Source: Dirofilaria immitis (taxonomy: Eukaryota > Nematoda > Chromadorea > Rhabditida > Onchocercidae). From it: a stretch of DNA of 64,000 bases. The notes under the pieces are model-generated. The model did no database searches, was not told the origin of the DNA, and saw only the letters and a list, made by a program, of their open reading frames with translations. Position numbers and translations under genes: made by a program. Below, one piece after another: positions 13,824-27,199 of the stretch (the stretch's first letter is position 1; each line of letters opens with the position of its first letter). Location: NCBI GenBank assembly GCA_024305405.1, contig JAKNDB010000018.1, forward strand, positions 186,001-250,000. Direction: 5' to 3'.

Positions 13824-14899
13824 ATGTATGGAAATATCATTACTGTAATTATTATCACCACTTGTATGGTAGTTACTTTCGCAAAGATGAAGGTTCAATT
13901 TTATCTTATTTTCAAATAATTTCGCAATTCATTATTTGAGAATATTAAATTTATTTTAATAAAAGGCAACAATTATTTGATATAGAACAACAGTGATAAA
14001 AAATTTGCACTTATGATATTCATTATCAATTTATGATATGTCAAATTAGTATCTGAAAATTTATGCCATATCAACAGATTTTTCATTTTTAGTATTATCA
14101 TTGCATAAATTAGAAATCAAGAGTTTTTTAAATTTGAGAAATAATCTGTGAATACAAGAAGCTGGTAGGAAATGATACAAGAAATACATGTTGGGACATA
14201 GCCTTCTATGATAAAAAGATTCGTGTAGAAGTAATCGATGAAAAAATCAGCGAATGTTTAATTAAATGATAAGATAATTAAGAGAATAATGACTTATCAG
14301 TGGAATATTGTTCGAAAATTTCGATTGTGATATATATCGTGGTATTGATTTTCTAGAATGTAAAGACTTATATTATCAATGTAACGGCATGAATTGCAAT
14401 GATCCAATAACTGAAGTATTATGTGCCAAAACATGTGGTATTTGCGGAACAACGCCTTCTGCAACAACAGATCCTGGTAAAATTCAGCAAAAAAGTTCGA
14501 GATTAAATTCGAGAAAAGATAACAAGAAGTTTTTTTTTTTGCTGGTTAAAAACTTTTCTAGACTGTAACGATATGTTTGGTCAATGCAGTATCAAGATTT
14601 GCATGGATCCAATGGCGGAAAAATTATGCGCGAAAACATGCGGATTCTGCGCAACGACACCTTCTTCGACGATAGCTCCAGGTAAGCACAATGCTATAAA
14701 TTATTGTGAAAACAAAAGCTCGGAAAAATCAAATCTGAAAATAGAAATTTACGAGTATTTTTTCACCATTTCTAATTTTCAGTTTGCAAGGACTTACTTG
14801 ATCAATGCGATAATATGAATTGCTCGAATCTTTTCGCTAAAGAATTATGCGCTAAAACATGCAAATTTTGTGACGATGATTTGACACCATCACCAGAGG
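13824..14899 (+). CDS. ShKT-domain protein 1: signal peptide plus three tandem ShKT domains (partial model)
   Basis: Exon 1 (13824-13892) encodes an initiator Met and a hydrophobic signal peptide ending near FAK; an acceptor TTTTTGCAG ends 21 nt before the ATG. Three exons, 14357-14476, 14562-14681 and 14783-14899, each encode one six-cysteine ShKT domain and each is phase 1 at both ends. Spacing in domain 1 is C-x6-C-x4-C-x8-C-x3-C-x2-C, and all three domains share the core AKTC. Short Thr/Ser/Pro linkers separate them. Exon 1 ends in phase 0 while the first ShKT exon enters in phase 1, so at least one small exon is missing between 13893 and 14356. The last exon ends at a donor, so a 3' exon is also missing. 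ShKT domains occur in many secreted nematode proteins and can act on potassium channels, but most family members have no known target; no activity is claimed. Confidence 0.75.
14138..14269 (+). other. Possible extra exon of ShKT gene 1
   Basis: A 44-codon open stretch ending in TGA at 14267-14269 lies between the signal-peptide exon and the first ShKT exon. It has a balanced composition unlike its surroundings, with three Cys, one Trp, and the segment NTCWDIAFYDKK. An acceptor-like AG at 14157-14158 would continue phase 0 from exon 1. The obvious donor, GTTTAA after codon GAA, gives phase 1 but would create TAA at the join to the next exon. The exon limits therefore remain unsettled. Confidence 0.3.
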
Positions 14900-15023
14900 G
14901 TAATTTTGGACGCATATTTATCTCGCAATGATTCGATTAAAAATAAGTATAGACAACTGTAACATGAACGTCGTTATAGAAAATTAGAATTTGAGTCTAA
15001 TATTGCTATAAAAAATCGTATGA

Positions 15024-15100
15024 TATTCTCGATGATCAATCAATTTATCAATTAATGCAATCCATGGATTAATTAATTGATATATTGATCATCGAGAATA
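15024..15100. repeat. 77-bp near-perfect inverted repeat
   Basis: The left arm begins TATTCTCGATGATCAAT and the right arm ends with its reverse complement ATTGATCATCGAGAATA; the arms meet at a central ATCCATGGAT with almost no loop. The sequence GATCATCGAGAAT recurs near 17,119, and TATTCTCGATGAT recurs near 22,073. It may be a small foldback element or a structured RNA; it lies downstream of the ShKT 1 exons. Confidence 0.7.
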
Positions 15101-15210
15101 CTGCTACATGCTGATATGAAAAGGAAATGTGATTTAAAAAAATGACGCATCAATAATGATGATCGAACTATTAATGCAGTGACAAATGTTGAAAAATAAG
15201 TAAGTATAAC

Positions 15211-15290
15211 GATGCTTAACGTGAGGAATGATGCTTGACGTGAGGAATGATGCTTACGTGATAAATAATACTTAACGTGGGAAATAACAG
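15211..15290. repeat. 19-bp tandem repeat, about four units
   Basis: Units of GATGCTTAACGTGAGGAAT start at 15211, 15230 and 15249, followed by a diverged fourth unit. It lies in non-coding sequence between the two ShKT genes. Confidence 0.8.
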
Positions 15291-17517
15291 AATCTTAAAA
15301 TCTTTTCTATATGTAAATATTTTATCAAAAAGGACGGATTTTTTTCGGCTTTTTAAAGCAATAATTTTTAATTGTCATAATTGATACCAATTTTAGAATG
15401 TAATTGTTTATGCAAAATATTACAACCATTGTGTAAATTTGTCGAATGGATCGATGGTTCATTTCCAGATGGATTTTGTTCTCGCTGTCAAAAATGCAAA
15501 TGAACAATATAAGAAGAATTATTATTAAGATGATTATTGAATTTTTATTTTATACAAAATAAGAAAAATTGACGATTAATTGTTACCTTTTAAAATACAA
15601 ATAAAAAAATGATTTTTTTGAATTCAAATTACTTTATTTAGTATGGAGTAAGCTCTAATACGAATATCTTCAGCTACATGACTTTATATTATCAAATATC
15701 AGAAATCATCAATTACTTATTAATGCCATTGTTTTATTTCAAAATCGAAAAAATGATCCTAAAAATCTATGCCTCCAAAAATTCATTCTCTGTTATTTGA
15801 CCAATGAATAGATTTTATTTTCTGCAAAATATAAAGAAGAACTTTATATTCTTAAAATACAATTTCATTGAAATTAAATTTTAAATATAATCTCCTAATA
15901 CTATGCATGAAAAAGATTCAATATTCTTCTCAAGATTTATCACGGAGGTAAATGATAAGAAAGTATGATAACAAAATGATTATTTATTGTTTTGCTTTTT
16001 ATTCTCAAATACAATTTTTGTCTTTTCCGCTTTTTTCATTCGTGATTGAAATATCGCATGATCGGATCATATGACCTAAATATTGTCAGGTCATTTCTAC
16101 TAATAATTGAAATTATTTTTGGATTAAATCTAAAAATAAATATATTTCTGATTGATCTGCTAAACTTTCAAGCATTCCGCATATATTTCAGCCTAATTTC
16201 TTTTTTGAATTTTCGAGAAATTTTATGATTTCATTGAAATTTATCATGAAATTATCAGTTGTCAAATGATCATTGAATCAGCAACGGTAATATTACTCAC
16301 TTATGCGAATTATAATGACTGATTATCACATGTTCTAACTCACAATATGCCTATGAAGTGATAATAAACATCAGAAATTTGAATAGGCGGTAATTTGGAA
16401 TCAAGGAAGAAAGAAAAAAAGGTTTAATCAAAATTCGTTGAAAAAATTTATTTAACAAACAACTTTTTCTCGCTCTCTTTCTTATTTTTAAACGGAAAAT
16501 TTATAATAGCCTTCTTGACAGATAATTTCAAAAACTTTTAGAAAACAAAATATCATTGAATTTTATTTTAGTTATCTTTAAACAAAAATTTATAATAATT
16601 TTGCAATACTACAATGTATGAATTTCTGTGATCTGAGAATTGATCATTTTCAGTGAATTATTTTGATCAGAATTAATATAAAATATTATCAAATACAATC
16701 AAAACAAACATTGAGTAAAAAGAGAAGCATGCATTTACATTAGATAATTTATTAGTAATTAAGAAAATTCAATATCCGAAAAGATTTTTAGTAATTTAAA
16801 ATTTTATTAATTCTAAATTCAATGAATGCTAGAAAAGATTTCAATTTCAAATTTTATTAATTTCAATTTGAACTAGAAAACAAATAACTAATCATTGTTT
16901 CTTTCTGTTTCTTAAAAAAAAAAAAATTGTTTCTTTAAAAAATTTTTAGAAATTTCTCGATACAACCAGCTCGTTTTTTCTTTTTAACGTCACTACTGTA
17001 TAAGTCGGAAAACTGGAAATAATTTAAAAATTTCAAATAATTATTATTAATGTTGGTAGGAAAATTAAGAATCAATCAGTACGACTAATGAATAAATTAG
17101 CCGATAGATTGATCATCGAGAATTTCATTTTATATTGTTGTAGCGAGGAAAAAGTGAAAATAGATTGTATAATGCTTACTTTGTTCCTGAAAATGTTTGT
17201 TATCAAAAATTTCAGTACAACCAGTTTTGTTTTTTTTCTTTTGTATCACTAGCCTGAGCTCAAAAATGATTTAAAATTATGATTCACTTCTTTGATCAAT
17301 GCTTAACATTTATTTGATTAAATTAGTCAGAAAATAAAAATTGCCAAAATTTGATATGTACTATCAGTGTATGGAATATCATTGATAAGAAGACATTTTA
17401 AAATAGTACAGGAAGCAGGCATGAATTTTATTTGATACTTTCTTTTCGCTTCAACTTCTTTTTGACTACGAAATTTTCTTGATTGTGTTCAAACTATTTA
17501 TGAAGAAAAGATTACGG

Positions 17518-17870
17518 TTTCGAATATGAATGATTAGCCAATTTATTAATTCTGATTATGATTATGATTTAGAGTATGAATGATCAGTCAAAGTATTTAT
17601 CATTTGCGACTACGATTTAGAATATCAGCAATCAATTTTATTATTTGTAATTATGATTTAGAATATGAGTGATCAATTTTGAAGTATTTATTATTTATGA
17701 TTACGATTTGGAATACGAGTGATCAGTTAAAGTATTTAATACTTTGTAATTATGATTTAGAATATGAGTGATCAATTTTGAAGTATTCATCATTTGCGAT
17801 TACGATTTAGAATATCAGCAATCAATTTTATTATTTGTAATTATGATTTAGAATATGACTGATCAATTTA
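17518..17870. repeat. Degenerate minisatellite with GATTTAGAATATGAGTGATCA core
   Basis: At least six variants of a unit of roughly 50-60 bp follow one another, each with a core like ATTATGATTTAGAATATGAG. Two longer blocks (about 17,600-17,660 and 17,800-17,860) are nearly identical, suggesting that the array grew by higher-order duplication. Confidence 0.75.
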
Positions 17871-18469
17871 TTGAATTTCGAAATTATTTTTGCTAATCTT
17901 AATAAATTATCTTAATTTTTTTATTCCTATAAAACGCTAAAATTTCTTTTTATTTATTGATATTTTAAGGTCATTGTATGTTAAGACTATTGATATAATT
18001 AATGCTTAGTTATTTATTCAAATATTGTTTACATAATTCGTCAATTTCATATCACTTTTTTTCGAATTTTTTCAAAGTATCAAAAGATTAAGTAATACGT
18101 TTTAATGTTTTGAATTATCAGAGTGGTAGAAGAAATATTTGCTAATCAACTAAACTGAATAACAAACAGATAATTCTAATATTTAAAAAGAAAAAAATTA
18201 ATCATTATTATTTTTTAGTTTTATCATAAAAATTTTTATTTTATTTTTTTAACACAAAATTTATTTGATTTATATTATAAATAAATTATAAATTTATTTA
18301 CTAAAAATGAATAAATATTTGATTAATATTAAGTAAATATTATTTATAAATACAAACTTCATTTCTTCATTCCTTCAAAATTTTCATTCATCCTATAAAA
18401 AATTATACATATAATTATAATTTTGTCTCAAGTAGAAATCAAATAACTGAAATTAATTAAAAGATGTTA

Positions 18470-18655
18470 TCATATTAGCGTTTCAAGAACTATCATTTGT
18501 CCTATTATCATATTGATTTTTCAAATATTATTACTTATTATCACCTATCCTATTATCACAATAATTAATGTTTCAAGTGGTATTATTTATCTTCATTTAT
18601 CCTATTATCATGCTAATCTTTCAAATATTATCACTTATCTCAATTTATCTTAAAT
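18470..18655. repeat. Degenerate tandem repeat, CCTATTATCAT core
   Basis: Three to four loosely conserved units of about 55-60 bp share TTTCAAATATTAT and CCTATTATCA segments. No coding potential is visible. Confidence 0.55.
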
Positions 18656-19059
18656 TATACACTTTACTATTTTCATATTAATAATAATATAAGCATTAAT
18701 CCATTTGATAAACAAAAACAAAAGCACAACTCATCAATAAGAACTTTAATTAATTATTTTTTTAAATATTATTATAATTATATTCATTGCCATTATTTTT
18801 AGGTTTATTATAAAAAAAAATTTCTGAAATTTCTATAAAATAATACAATTTCAAATTATAAATTATAAATTTCAAATTACTTTTAATATTATTATATTAT
18901 ATTTTAAAGAAATATTTTCATATTTCTTTAAAATAATTCATGAAATTTCACTTTATATTTTTATATTTTATGATGCATTTCAAAAAAAATTATTTTTGAT
19001 TATGAAAAGCTTTCAAATCAAAATTTGAACAGCTGAATCACATACAAACACACTCACTG

Positions 19060-19060
<1 letters not shown>

Positions 19061-19139
<79 letters not shown>
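19061..19139. repeat. CA dinucleotide microsatellite
   Basis: About 39 CA units with a single CATA interruption. A purine GA-rich tract follows at about 19,271-19,310. Confidence 0.95.
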
Positions 19140-19141
<2 letters not shown>

Positions 19142-19604
19142 TACATATACATATAAAGAATTCAATCTTGATGAAATAGCATCATTAATCATCATACTAT
19201 TGTAATAAAAAAAAAGGAAAAAAAAGTGCTTCAAAACGGTAAACACAGAACTTCATGATATGGTTTTACGGAGGGAGGGAGAGAGAGAGAAGGAGAGAGG
19301 AAAGAGAGATAATATTATTTTTATAGCATTAAATGCTTTGACATTAAAATGATTGAATGAATTTTTAATTTGTTACATTTAGTTTGCTTTTAAATATAAA
19401 GAGTCTTATAGGTAGTTTTTTTTATTGCTAGCTATAAAAAAGAGCCTAAAATAGAAATCTTACGGTATATTTGAAATATTTTTTCTTTTTCTGATTGCTA
19501 AAATTTTGACTCATTTTGTATTTACACAGAAATTGGAATGAATATTGGTTTTGTGTCAATTTTTTTAAAAGAATTCCTAAAATTTTTATTTTATATAGAA
19601 ATTG

Positions 19605-19800
19605 AAATATTCCAAGTTATATACGTGACAATTGGAACATTTTAACTTGTATACGTGACAATTGGAACATTTTAACTTATATACGTGACAATCGGAATAT
19701 TTTAACTTATATGCGTGACAATCGGAATGTTTTAACTTATATGCGTGACAATCGGAATGTTTTAACTTATATATGTGACAAATGAAATATTTTAATTTAT
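19605..19800. repeat. 30-bp minisatellite, six full units
   Basis: Units begin at 19621, 19651, 19681, 19711, 19741 and 19771, each close to ATACGTGACAATCGGAATAT followed by TTTAACTTAT; a partial unit precedes them. The period is exactly 30 bp, so one plus-strand frame reads as a ten-residue repeat, but it is closed by a stop in the last unit and has no gene context. Confidence 0.9.
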
Positions 19801-20397
19801 ATTTATATAAAAGTTGGAATAGATATTATATTTATATGAAAATTGGAATGGATATTATCTTACAATAATTACTTTAAAAGAAATCCTAAAATTTATATCT
19901 ATATGAAAATCAGAAATACTGTTTACATGACGATTAGAATATTTTAACTTATTTATATTTGTATAAAAATTTGGAATGAACATTGCTTTATGATAATTAT
20001 TTGAGAAAGAAATTCTAAATTTGAAATTTTTCGAATTATATATATTTTGAATACGTTCTTGACAGATTGAAATGATAAAAGAAAAATAGAAGACTTATTT
20101 ATTCGTATTATTTTTTCCTTATTTATATCTGTATAGGAATCAGAAATTGAAAAATAACTGTTAATGATCAATTATACTAAGAAATTACAGTTTATTCTAA
20201 TCATTTAATTACTTTTAAAATCATTTTTGCATAGTTTTCTAAAGAATTTTTGAAGTTAATTATATTCGAAATAAATGATTAGGCTATTTCGTTAGTTAAT
20301 AGAATTTTAAATATATCATATTGTTGCCGAATTAATCGAGATAATGATAAGAAAAATATGTTTAATTTTGAATATTTTTTTTTGCAAATTTCAGAAA

Positions 20398-22578
20398 ATG
20401 TTCTACGCTACAGCATCTATCATATCACTCATATACATTACATGTTGTAATGCGATGGCTTTATCGAGTAATATTTTAATTTTTTATCATAATTTTAATT
20501 TAAATTAATTATTCCTATCCTTTTTTGTTTCATTTGTAATTCTAAGTTTATTTTGAAGGATTTGCAACATTTTTCTTCAATAATTTTCAGATGAAACAAA
20601 TCATTAGGTATTGCATAATCATTACTATAATCAAATAGAGGGTCACGTCATGTTTAACTAATTTTTATTCCTCACTTTCATAACCATGAACTTGAACTTT
20701 GTTTCTTATCATCACCTTTTTCACGTTTTATTTCATTTAAGAAATTTACGACATTTCTATCTAATAATTTTTTGAAGGAACGAATCATTAGGTGCTGTAT
20801 GGCCATTATTATAATAAATTTTTCGTTAACACGTTACTTTTCCAAATAGAGATCACGTTGAATCACGTAAAAATTTTTAAATTTGATCAATATCTCTATT
20901 AGAGATAATATTAATTCAAAGATGAAATTTGGATAATTGATCTTAATAAACGAATCAGATCAGTGATCAATTGAATTCAGATGCCTTCTTGCTAATATTA
21001 CTAACTCAGATTTCGCAATAAATTATCACACTAATCACTGAAAATTAAATGTTATCAGTTTAAAAAGGAAAAAACTAATTATAAAATAAATTACAATCGA
21101 TGTAAAATTTGATAATAATTTTAGTATGTAAAGATGAATCCATTTTCTGCAATGTTACAACAATGAATATTTGTGCTCGACCGGATCTTAGCCAATATTG
21201 TCATAAAACTTGCAATTTATGTGATCATGAAACTTCTACTGTTATTCCTGCAGAAGGTATTTTTAAATTTTATTTTATCTAAACTTTAAAGCATTTTATT
21301 ACTTTCCCTAATACAATTTTCTTGACTTAATCGATATAAATTCATGATATTTCTCTCGTGAATGAAAAAATAAGTTACTATCATATTTCAATGCAACATT
21401 ATTTATTTTAACATTCATATATTATTAAATTCAATTCTTATCAAAGTATTATTCATTTTGTCTAATCTCGGCATAATCAGTTTGCATTCATAACATTTCT
21501 CTTGAGAATGAGAGAATAAACATGAATAATTCCCCATCCAATATCGAGAATGAGTAACTATTCTTTATCATTAGATATGAATATCTAAACTTTGAAACAC
21601 TTTATTGCTTTTCCTAAGCAAAAAAAAATTTTCTCGACTGCACTCTTGAGGATGAATGACTAATTAAGAATGAATTCCTATCTTATATCAAAATAACCTA
21701 TGTCAAGATTAAATTTAAGTCATATTGAATGAAGTATTATATTTTGTAATAAATATAATAATTTAGAAGTTTTGAAATTTGAATTTGAGTAATTATTGCT
21801 AATAGTAATTATTAGCAAATTACTGCAGTCTTTTAATATGCTTAAATTTATGATATCGAAAAAATCGAGAATTTAAGCCTGGTTAAGCGAATATAAAAAA
21901 ATTTAAATTAAGTTATGATACCAAGCATGAATCAGGTAACTAAAGCTTATTTCGACTAGAATAAGCTGATATTAATTAAATTAAATATTCATACAAAAAA
22001 GTAAATCGCAAATCGAAAATAAGTTTCGACATATTTGCACACATTGCATACTTAACATTTAATTTATGCTTAGTATTCTCGATGATAAGATGCAATTTAC
22101 ATCAAATATTCTCGATTATTAAGATATGAAAAGATAAAAAAATTTTTTTCTTGAAAATGAATTACTTTTCTCCAATAATATTTTTCTAATTTGAATTAAT
22201 AACAAAAGCAAATTGTGATATTCAAAATATTTTCAAATTAGAAATTTAAATAATATTAACAAAATTCTTTATTCCTAAATCGAATAAATGATGTTTTTAC
22301 AGAGATAAAATTATAAATTATTTGATTAATGCTATTTCGTTTTAAATTTCATATTTTTCTTTTCAGAATGTTCAGATCAATGGACGAATTGTACAAGATT
22401 AGAGCCTACTGAATGTCTAAGCAATCCCAATATTGCAACAATTTATTGTGCCAAGACGTGTAACAATTGTACTGCCACAACTACTACAATTATTACAACT
22501 ACACCAAAGCCAAATGTTGCAACCCATTCCTATTCTTGGCTAACAATAATTTATTGTCTTTTATTTTTGCAACAATAA
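20398..22578 (+). CDS. ShKT-domain protein 2: secreted, two ShKT domains, GPI-like C-terminus
   Basis: Three exons, 20398-20467, 21125-21256 and 22367-22578, join in phase 1 at both junctions and give 137 residues ending in TAA. Residues 1 to about 20 are a signal peptide (hydrophobic, ending CCNAMA). Exon 2 encodes one ShKT domain with six Cys and exon 3 a second, also with six Cys. A Thr-rich linker follows, and the last 17 or so residues are hydrophobic, ending LLFLQQ, typical of a GPI-attachment signal. An acceptor AAATTTCAG ends three nt before the ATG, fitting trans-splicing. An AATAAA overlaps the stop codon at 22574-22579. It shares strand, domain type and exon phase with ShKT gene 1 but has its own signal peptide, so I treat it as a separate, related gene. 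Its target is unknown. Confidence 0.85.
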
Positions 22579-24504
22579 AATTTATAGCTTAATAATGATA
22601 GGCTACTGAATTGATTGTAATTGAAATTGTTGAGCTGATAAGCAAGTTTAATAATTAGATTAAAACTGACAATTATCAAAATATCTCCAACTTTATCAAA
22701 ATAAATCGATTCAGTGAAATTTTTAGGTAGTAATTAATATTTTGCATCCTATATAGCAAAATTAAAATTTATATTAACAATATCTGAACTTTGTACTTGT
22801 TTAATCAAAAATAATTTTTATCACTCCTAAAAATTTCTAAGAAATTTCAGCATGATAAAATTTCATGGATTATATTGTCGTTTCAATGAATCAAAAAGAT
22901 TGTTGATAGTGATATCAGCTGAAAAATTGAAGAATATTTTATGTTTTTTGATTATTTAAAAATTATTCAAGAAATTCTTCAGAAAAAAACTTCGAAAAGT
23001 CCTCAAGCTTTTGTTTAAGCACTTGGATGCAATTAATGATAAGAGCTTATGATAAAATCAAAAACGATCAATAAATTAGTGTGCTAAAATAATTTTTCTT
23101 CATTTCTTTGTCATCAAATAATAGTTTATTACTAATTCCCGACATACATTTTTTCTGCAAATGTGTACATAACGAATATGCCAATTTTATTTTAATTTAA
23201 GAATTTAATTGGAATAGAAAAAATGTATTTCACAATTAAAAAAAAACAAACTTAACTATTTATTTTCGCTTTTTCAAAATATTTAATTTAATTAGAATAG
23301 CTAAAAACACTTCATCATTTTGTTATATAGTTATTGATAATCTCAAATATCTATTATCCTAGAAATATTTTTAATTCCATATAATTAATTAGAATGCTTT
23401 ACAATTGTATTTTTATGTTTATTCAAATTTATAAAAAATTCATAACATAATTTTTCATCATTCTATCTGTAAATTCATTATAATTTGTCATTATATAACT
23501 ATCTGTAATCCTAATATTTAATTCTCTTCTCATATTTATGAAAAAGAATTTCAGATATGAATTACAACGGTGAATTTAAAAAAAGGTTTTTAGGTACGAG
23601 TAGAAAAATGAATTTAAAAGTGACTTCAAACACCAATTAGAAAATGAATTTATAATATGAATTGAAATAAAAATTAAAAACTGAAACTATATTTTTTTGT
23701 ATTTAATTCCTCTACGGATTACTTCATTGTCGTATTTATTCCTTTTATATTTATGAAAATCGAAAAGAAAGAATTTCAACTATGAATTAAAAAGTGAATT
23801 TAAGTAATGAATTAATTTCATTTCAATTAAAATTAGAATTGAAATTATATTAATAATGAGAAAGTTTTACATCCCAATAATAGATTACTCTACTGTATCA
23901 CTCAAAATTACGCATTTTTAATTTATATTTTTTTTCATCAAATAATTCATTTTTATCCTTTCAACACATTAATGAATATTAACTGTTATGATATTAAATC
24001 AGTAATGCCGAATAATTAATCAGCATCAATTGATATTTAATTCAGTAATATCAATTAATCAATATCAATTAATTATATGAAATATTTACTATAATTTATA
24101 TTATAATACATATCAAACTGCACATATATCTACATTTTAGAAAATGCAAATTTAATAATAAGCAATGACAATCAATCTACAAATAGTAAATACAATCTTA
24201 TATTTGATAAGTAGATAGAAAAGAAAAAGAAATATCGAAAGATTCGAATTTTGATAAAATAAAAAGAACAAAATTTAGAACAAGTAATATAAAATAGATC
24301 AATTATTTGATTCATTATTGATTACTTTTAATTAAAGCAACAGGTGTAGCAAATTATTAAAAGATTTTATATATTTAAATTTTACAAATGAGAAAATGAA
24401 GCAAAATTAAAGCTCGATTATAATTAATATCATACAGGGTAAATAGTTAATAGAAAAAAATTTAATTTTATTGCTAATTTTTTTTTTCGAGAATGGAATT
24501 GGAA
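22579..24504. other. Spacer between ShKT gene 2 and the SWEET gene (convergent 3' ends)
   Basis: Both flanking genes end here, from opposite strands. The interval contains loosely repeated GAATTTCA...ATGAATTA segments at about 23,545-23,830 and many AT runs. I see no gene. Confidence 0.5.
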
Positions 24505-24920
24505 CTAATCGTTTTTCTTTTGTTGTGGACCAGTACCAATAATTGGAACTTTCCATGTAAGTGGTGGATAGATGAAATATAATGATATTGTTGCAATATT
24601 TACAAGAAGTGCAGCAAAATTAGCAATCTATAAATAAAAACTAAATTTAAAAAAATAAATATTTAGGTAGATATTGGAAGAAAAAAAGAAAACGAATTAT
24701 TATATTTATATCGATCATAAAATCTAATTATCTAATCTTTTATTTGAAAATATAATTTTTTAATTATGAAATTTTAATATTTGTTTACAAGAAAATGAAT
24801 ATATTAATTAATTAATTAGTTAATTTTGAAAATGTTTTTTTTTAATAAAAATATTTATACTTACAGCAATATAGTAATTTTCAATTAGAATACCAAAAAT
24901 AGTCCATTGTATTACTAAGC

Positions 24921-24925
24921 AAAAA
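24921..24925 (-). other. Homopolymer frameshift site in SWEET exon 5
   Basis: Five A on the plus strand (five T in coding sense) where six would keep the conserved frame. Upstream, FGHTEYIPAELQFGIF is in frame; downstream, the transmembrane sequence resumes one frame over (QWTIFGILIENYYIA). Confidence 0.85.
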
Positions 24926-27199
24926 TACCAAATTGCAATTCAGCCGGAATATATTCCGTATGGCCAAATGATATTGCTCGTTTCTAAAAGTTCAAAATGT
25001 CTATTTGACCGATTGATTCATACAATGATCTTCTTGTGACGGAAAATCGCATGTGCAAAGTTTATGTTTTTTTCATATCTTTACTAGGCTCCTTTACTGA
25101 ATTTCTTTGCTGGGCTCCTTTACCCAATAAATTATCAATTAATCATAATGGATATTACAAAAAAAAAAAACTTTTCTATATCCCGAAACTGAAACATATC
25201 TGATATATTTAATTCTAAGATTTATTTTGTATAATATTCAGCAATATCGTAGATCCTAGATGTTATTTGAAATATAATTTTAATAATCGATCATTTATAT
25301 CTATGATTAATTGATAAGATAAGATATGATATGATTAGCTATAATCAATTATAATCAACTAATTGTACTATTTTCACATTTTTCAATAATAAATAAATTT
25401 ACTGGAACAAAAAAAAAAGATTTTATAAAAAAGAAAGATAAACATACAATTTCATAAATTTGTCCACCAAGACTAATAATTTGCATAGCAGCTGCAATAC
25501 CACCCATTACATCTGCTGCTATATCATCAGGTTGCCAACTTACGTAGGAAAAAATGCAAAATAGGGAAAAAAATAGCGCAAAAAGTTGTAAGCATAAATA
25601 ACGCTAAAATAATACTTTAATATTATTGAATTTTAAAAGTTTCAAAAATAAAAACTTTTTTTTCAAAAATGAAAAATATACCGTATCTTGAGATTTTTGT
25701 ATGATAAATGATTATTTTTAATAAAGTTTATTATCATGAAGATATGCTTAATTTTTGATTTATAACATTTTTACGAATATTAAATAATTAATCTAATTAA
25801 AAGCTATCTATAGCATTTCATGAATATTATCTATTTTATCCCATTCTTGAATTCATTTAGGATAATAACATTGGTCTCAATTAGGATAATGAAAAATTGT
25901 CCTAGCTTAGGCTAAATAAGCACTAAGCTTAATTATATCTATTAAGCAATCCTTTATTGGAATTTTGTATTCTAATTTAAGTTATAATGGAAATGATGAT
26001 TACTATGAGAAGGAGGATAAAATAAGAGATAAAATTAATATAGAAAATTAAGTAATGATAACTGATTAACCCGGCATGGCTGATAAAAAGCAAATGCAAT
26101 AATATAACCGGTAAAGACGATCAAATTTACAGTATTAATGAACATATTCGTAAAATCATTTGTCATAAATCCATGTCGTAACCAACAACCCATCCTGAAA
26201 TTACTACCATGATATATCATGATATATATCATTTCTGAAATATTTATAAAATTTTTTTATCATTTTGTTTTTCATAAATATCATATTACTATCATACAAA
26301 AACTTGAAAGTAATTTCTACGTAACAAACAATGCATTCCTAAAATTATCACCAGAAAATATATCATTTCGGAAATATTTATTTTTATCATTTGTTCTTCT
26401 TAGATATGATGTTATCATCAACGGTAAACTTAAAGATGAAGAAAAAAGAAAGAATATATAATTTTAATTACTTTCTAACTCATAATTAGAGAAATGTTAC
26501 ATATTTTCTAATCATTTCGATGGGAAAAATCAATTGATCTTTGAAAAGATAAGGCATATATTTATGTTTATATAAAGCCTCAGTAGGTCTGTTGGTGGAA
26601 AAATGATCTCTGAAGATTGAAATTAAAATTGTCTAGTCTATATGAAGGCTATTAATAACATGATCAATACATTCAAAAAAAAAAATAAAGGATTGCACCA
26701 TTTTGGTAATATGTCAAAAGATAATAAATGATATGTCAAATCTTGAAAATTAGCAATAGCTCTGATCGAGAATTGTAATATTTAAAAAATAAAAATAAAA
26801 ATGAAGACTAACATTAAAACAGGTAAAACAAGATTAACTGATGAAAAGCCATCAGCAGTACCACGTTTTCTCCAGTCCAATACTTGAAGCCTGAAATTAA
26901 AACTATAATTTATTCATGGTGTAGTTAATATTTATATATCTAATAAATTATATTTATATATGTAGATATCTAGTAAACATTTTTTATTTCAGATTTCTGA
27001 AATGATATATGTGTAAATTATTAAATTATTGTACAAATTAATTTTTTTTTGTTCGAAGTTTCCAGAATGAAAGTTAAAAATATATAAACAATGAAAGATA
27101 ATTAGTTTTGTATAAAAATCAGCATTATATTATAATTCAAATAATATTATGTTCTAAAATGTCATACGATGAAATTATAAATATCAATAAAAATTTCAC

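Larger units (their letters stand above)
14900..20397. other. Interval between the two ShKT genes; repeats and one candidate tail exon
   Basis: This is mostly A/T-rich spacer with several arrays listed separately. A possible terminal exon for ShKT gene 1 begins after TTTCAG at 17212: it enters in phase 1, encodes about 19 mostly hydrophobic residues and stops at TAA, resembling a GPI-signal tail. A diverged copy of the same segment is at about 16,950-17,005. Without transcript data this link is speculative. No other gene was recognised. Confidence 0.4.
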
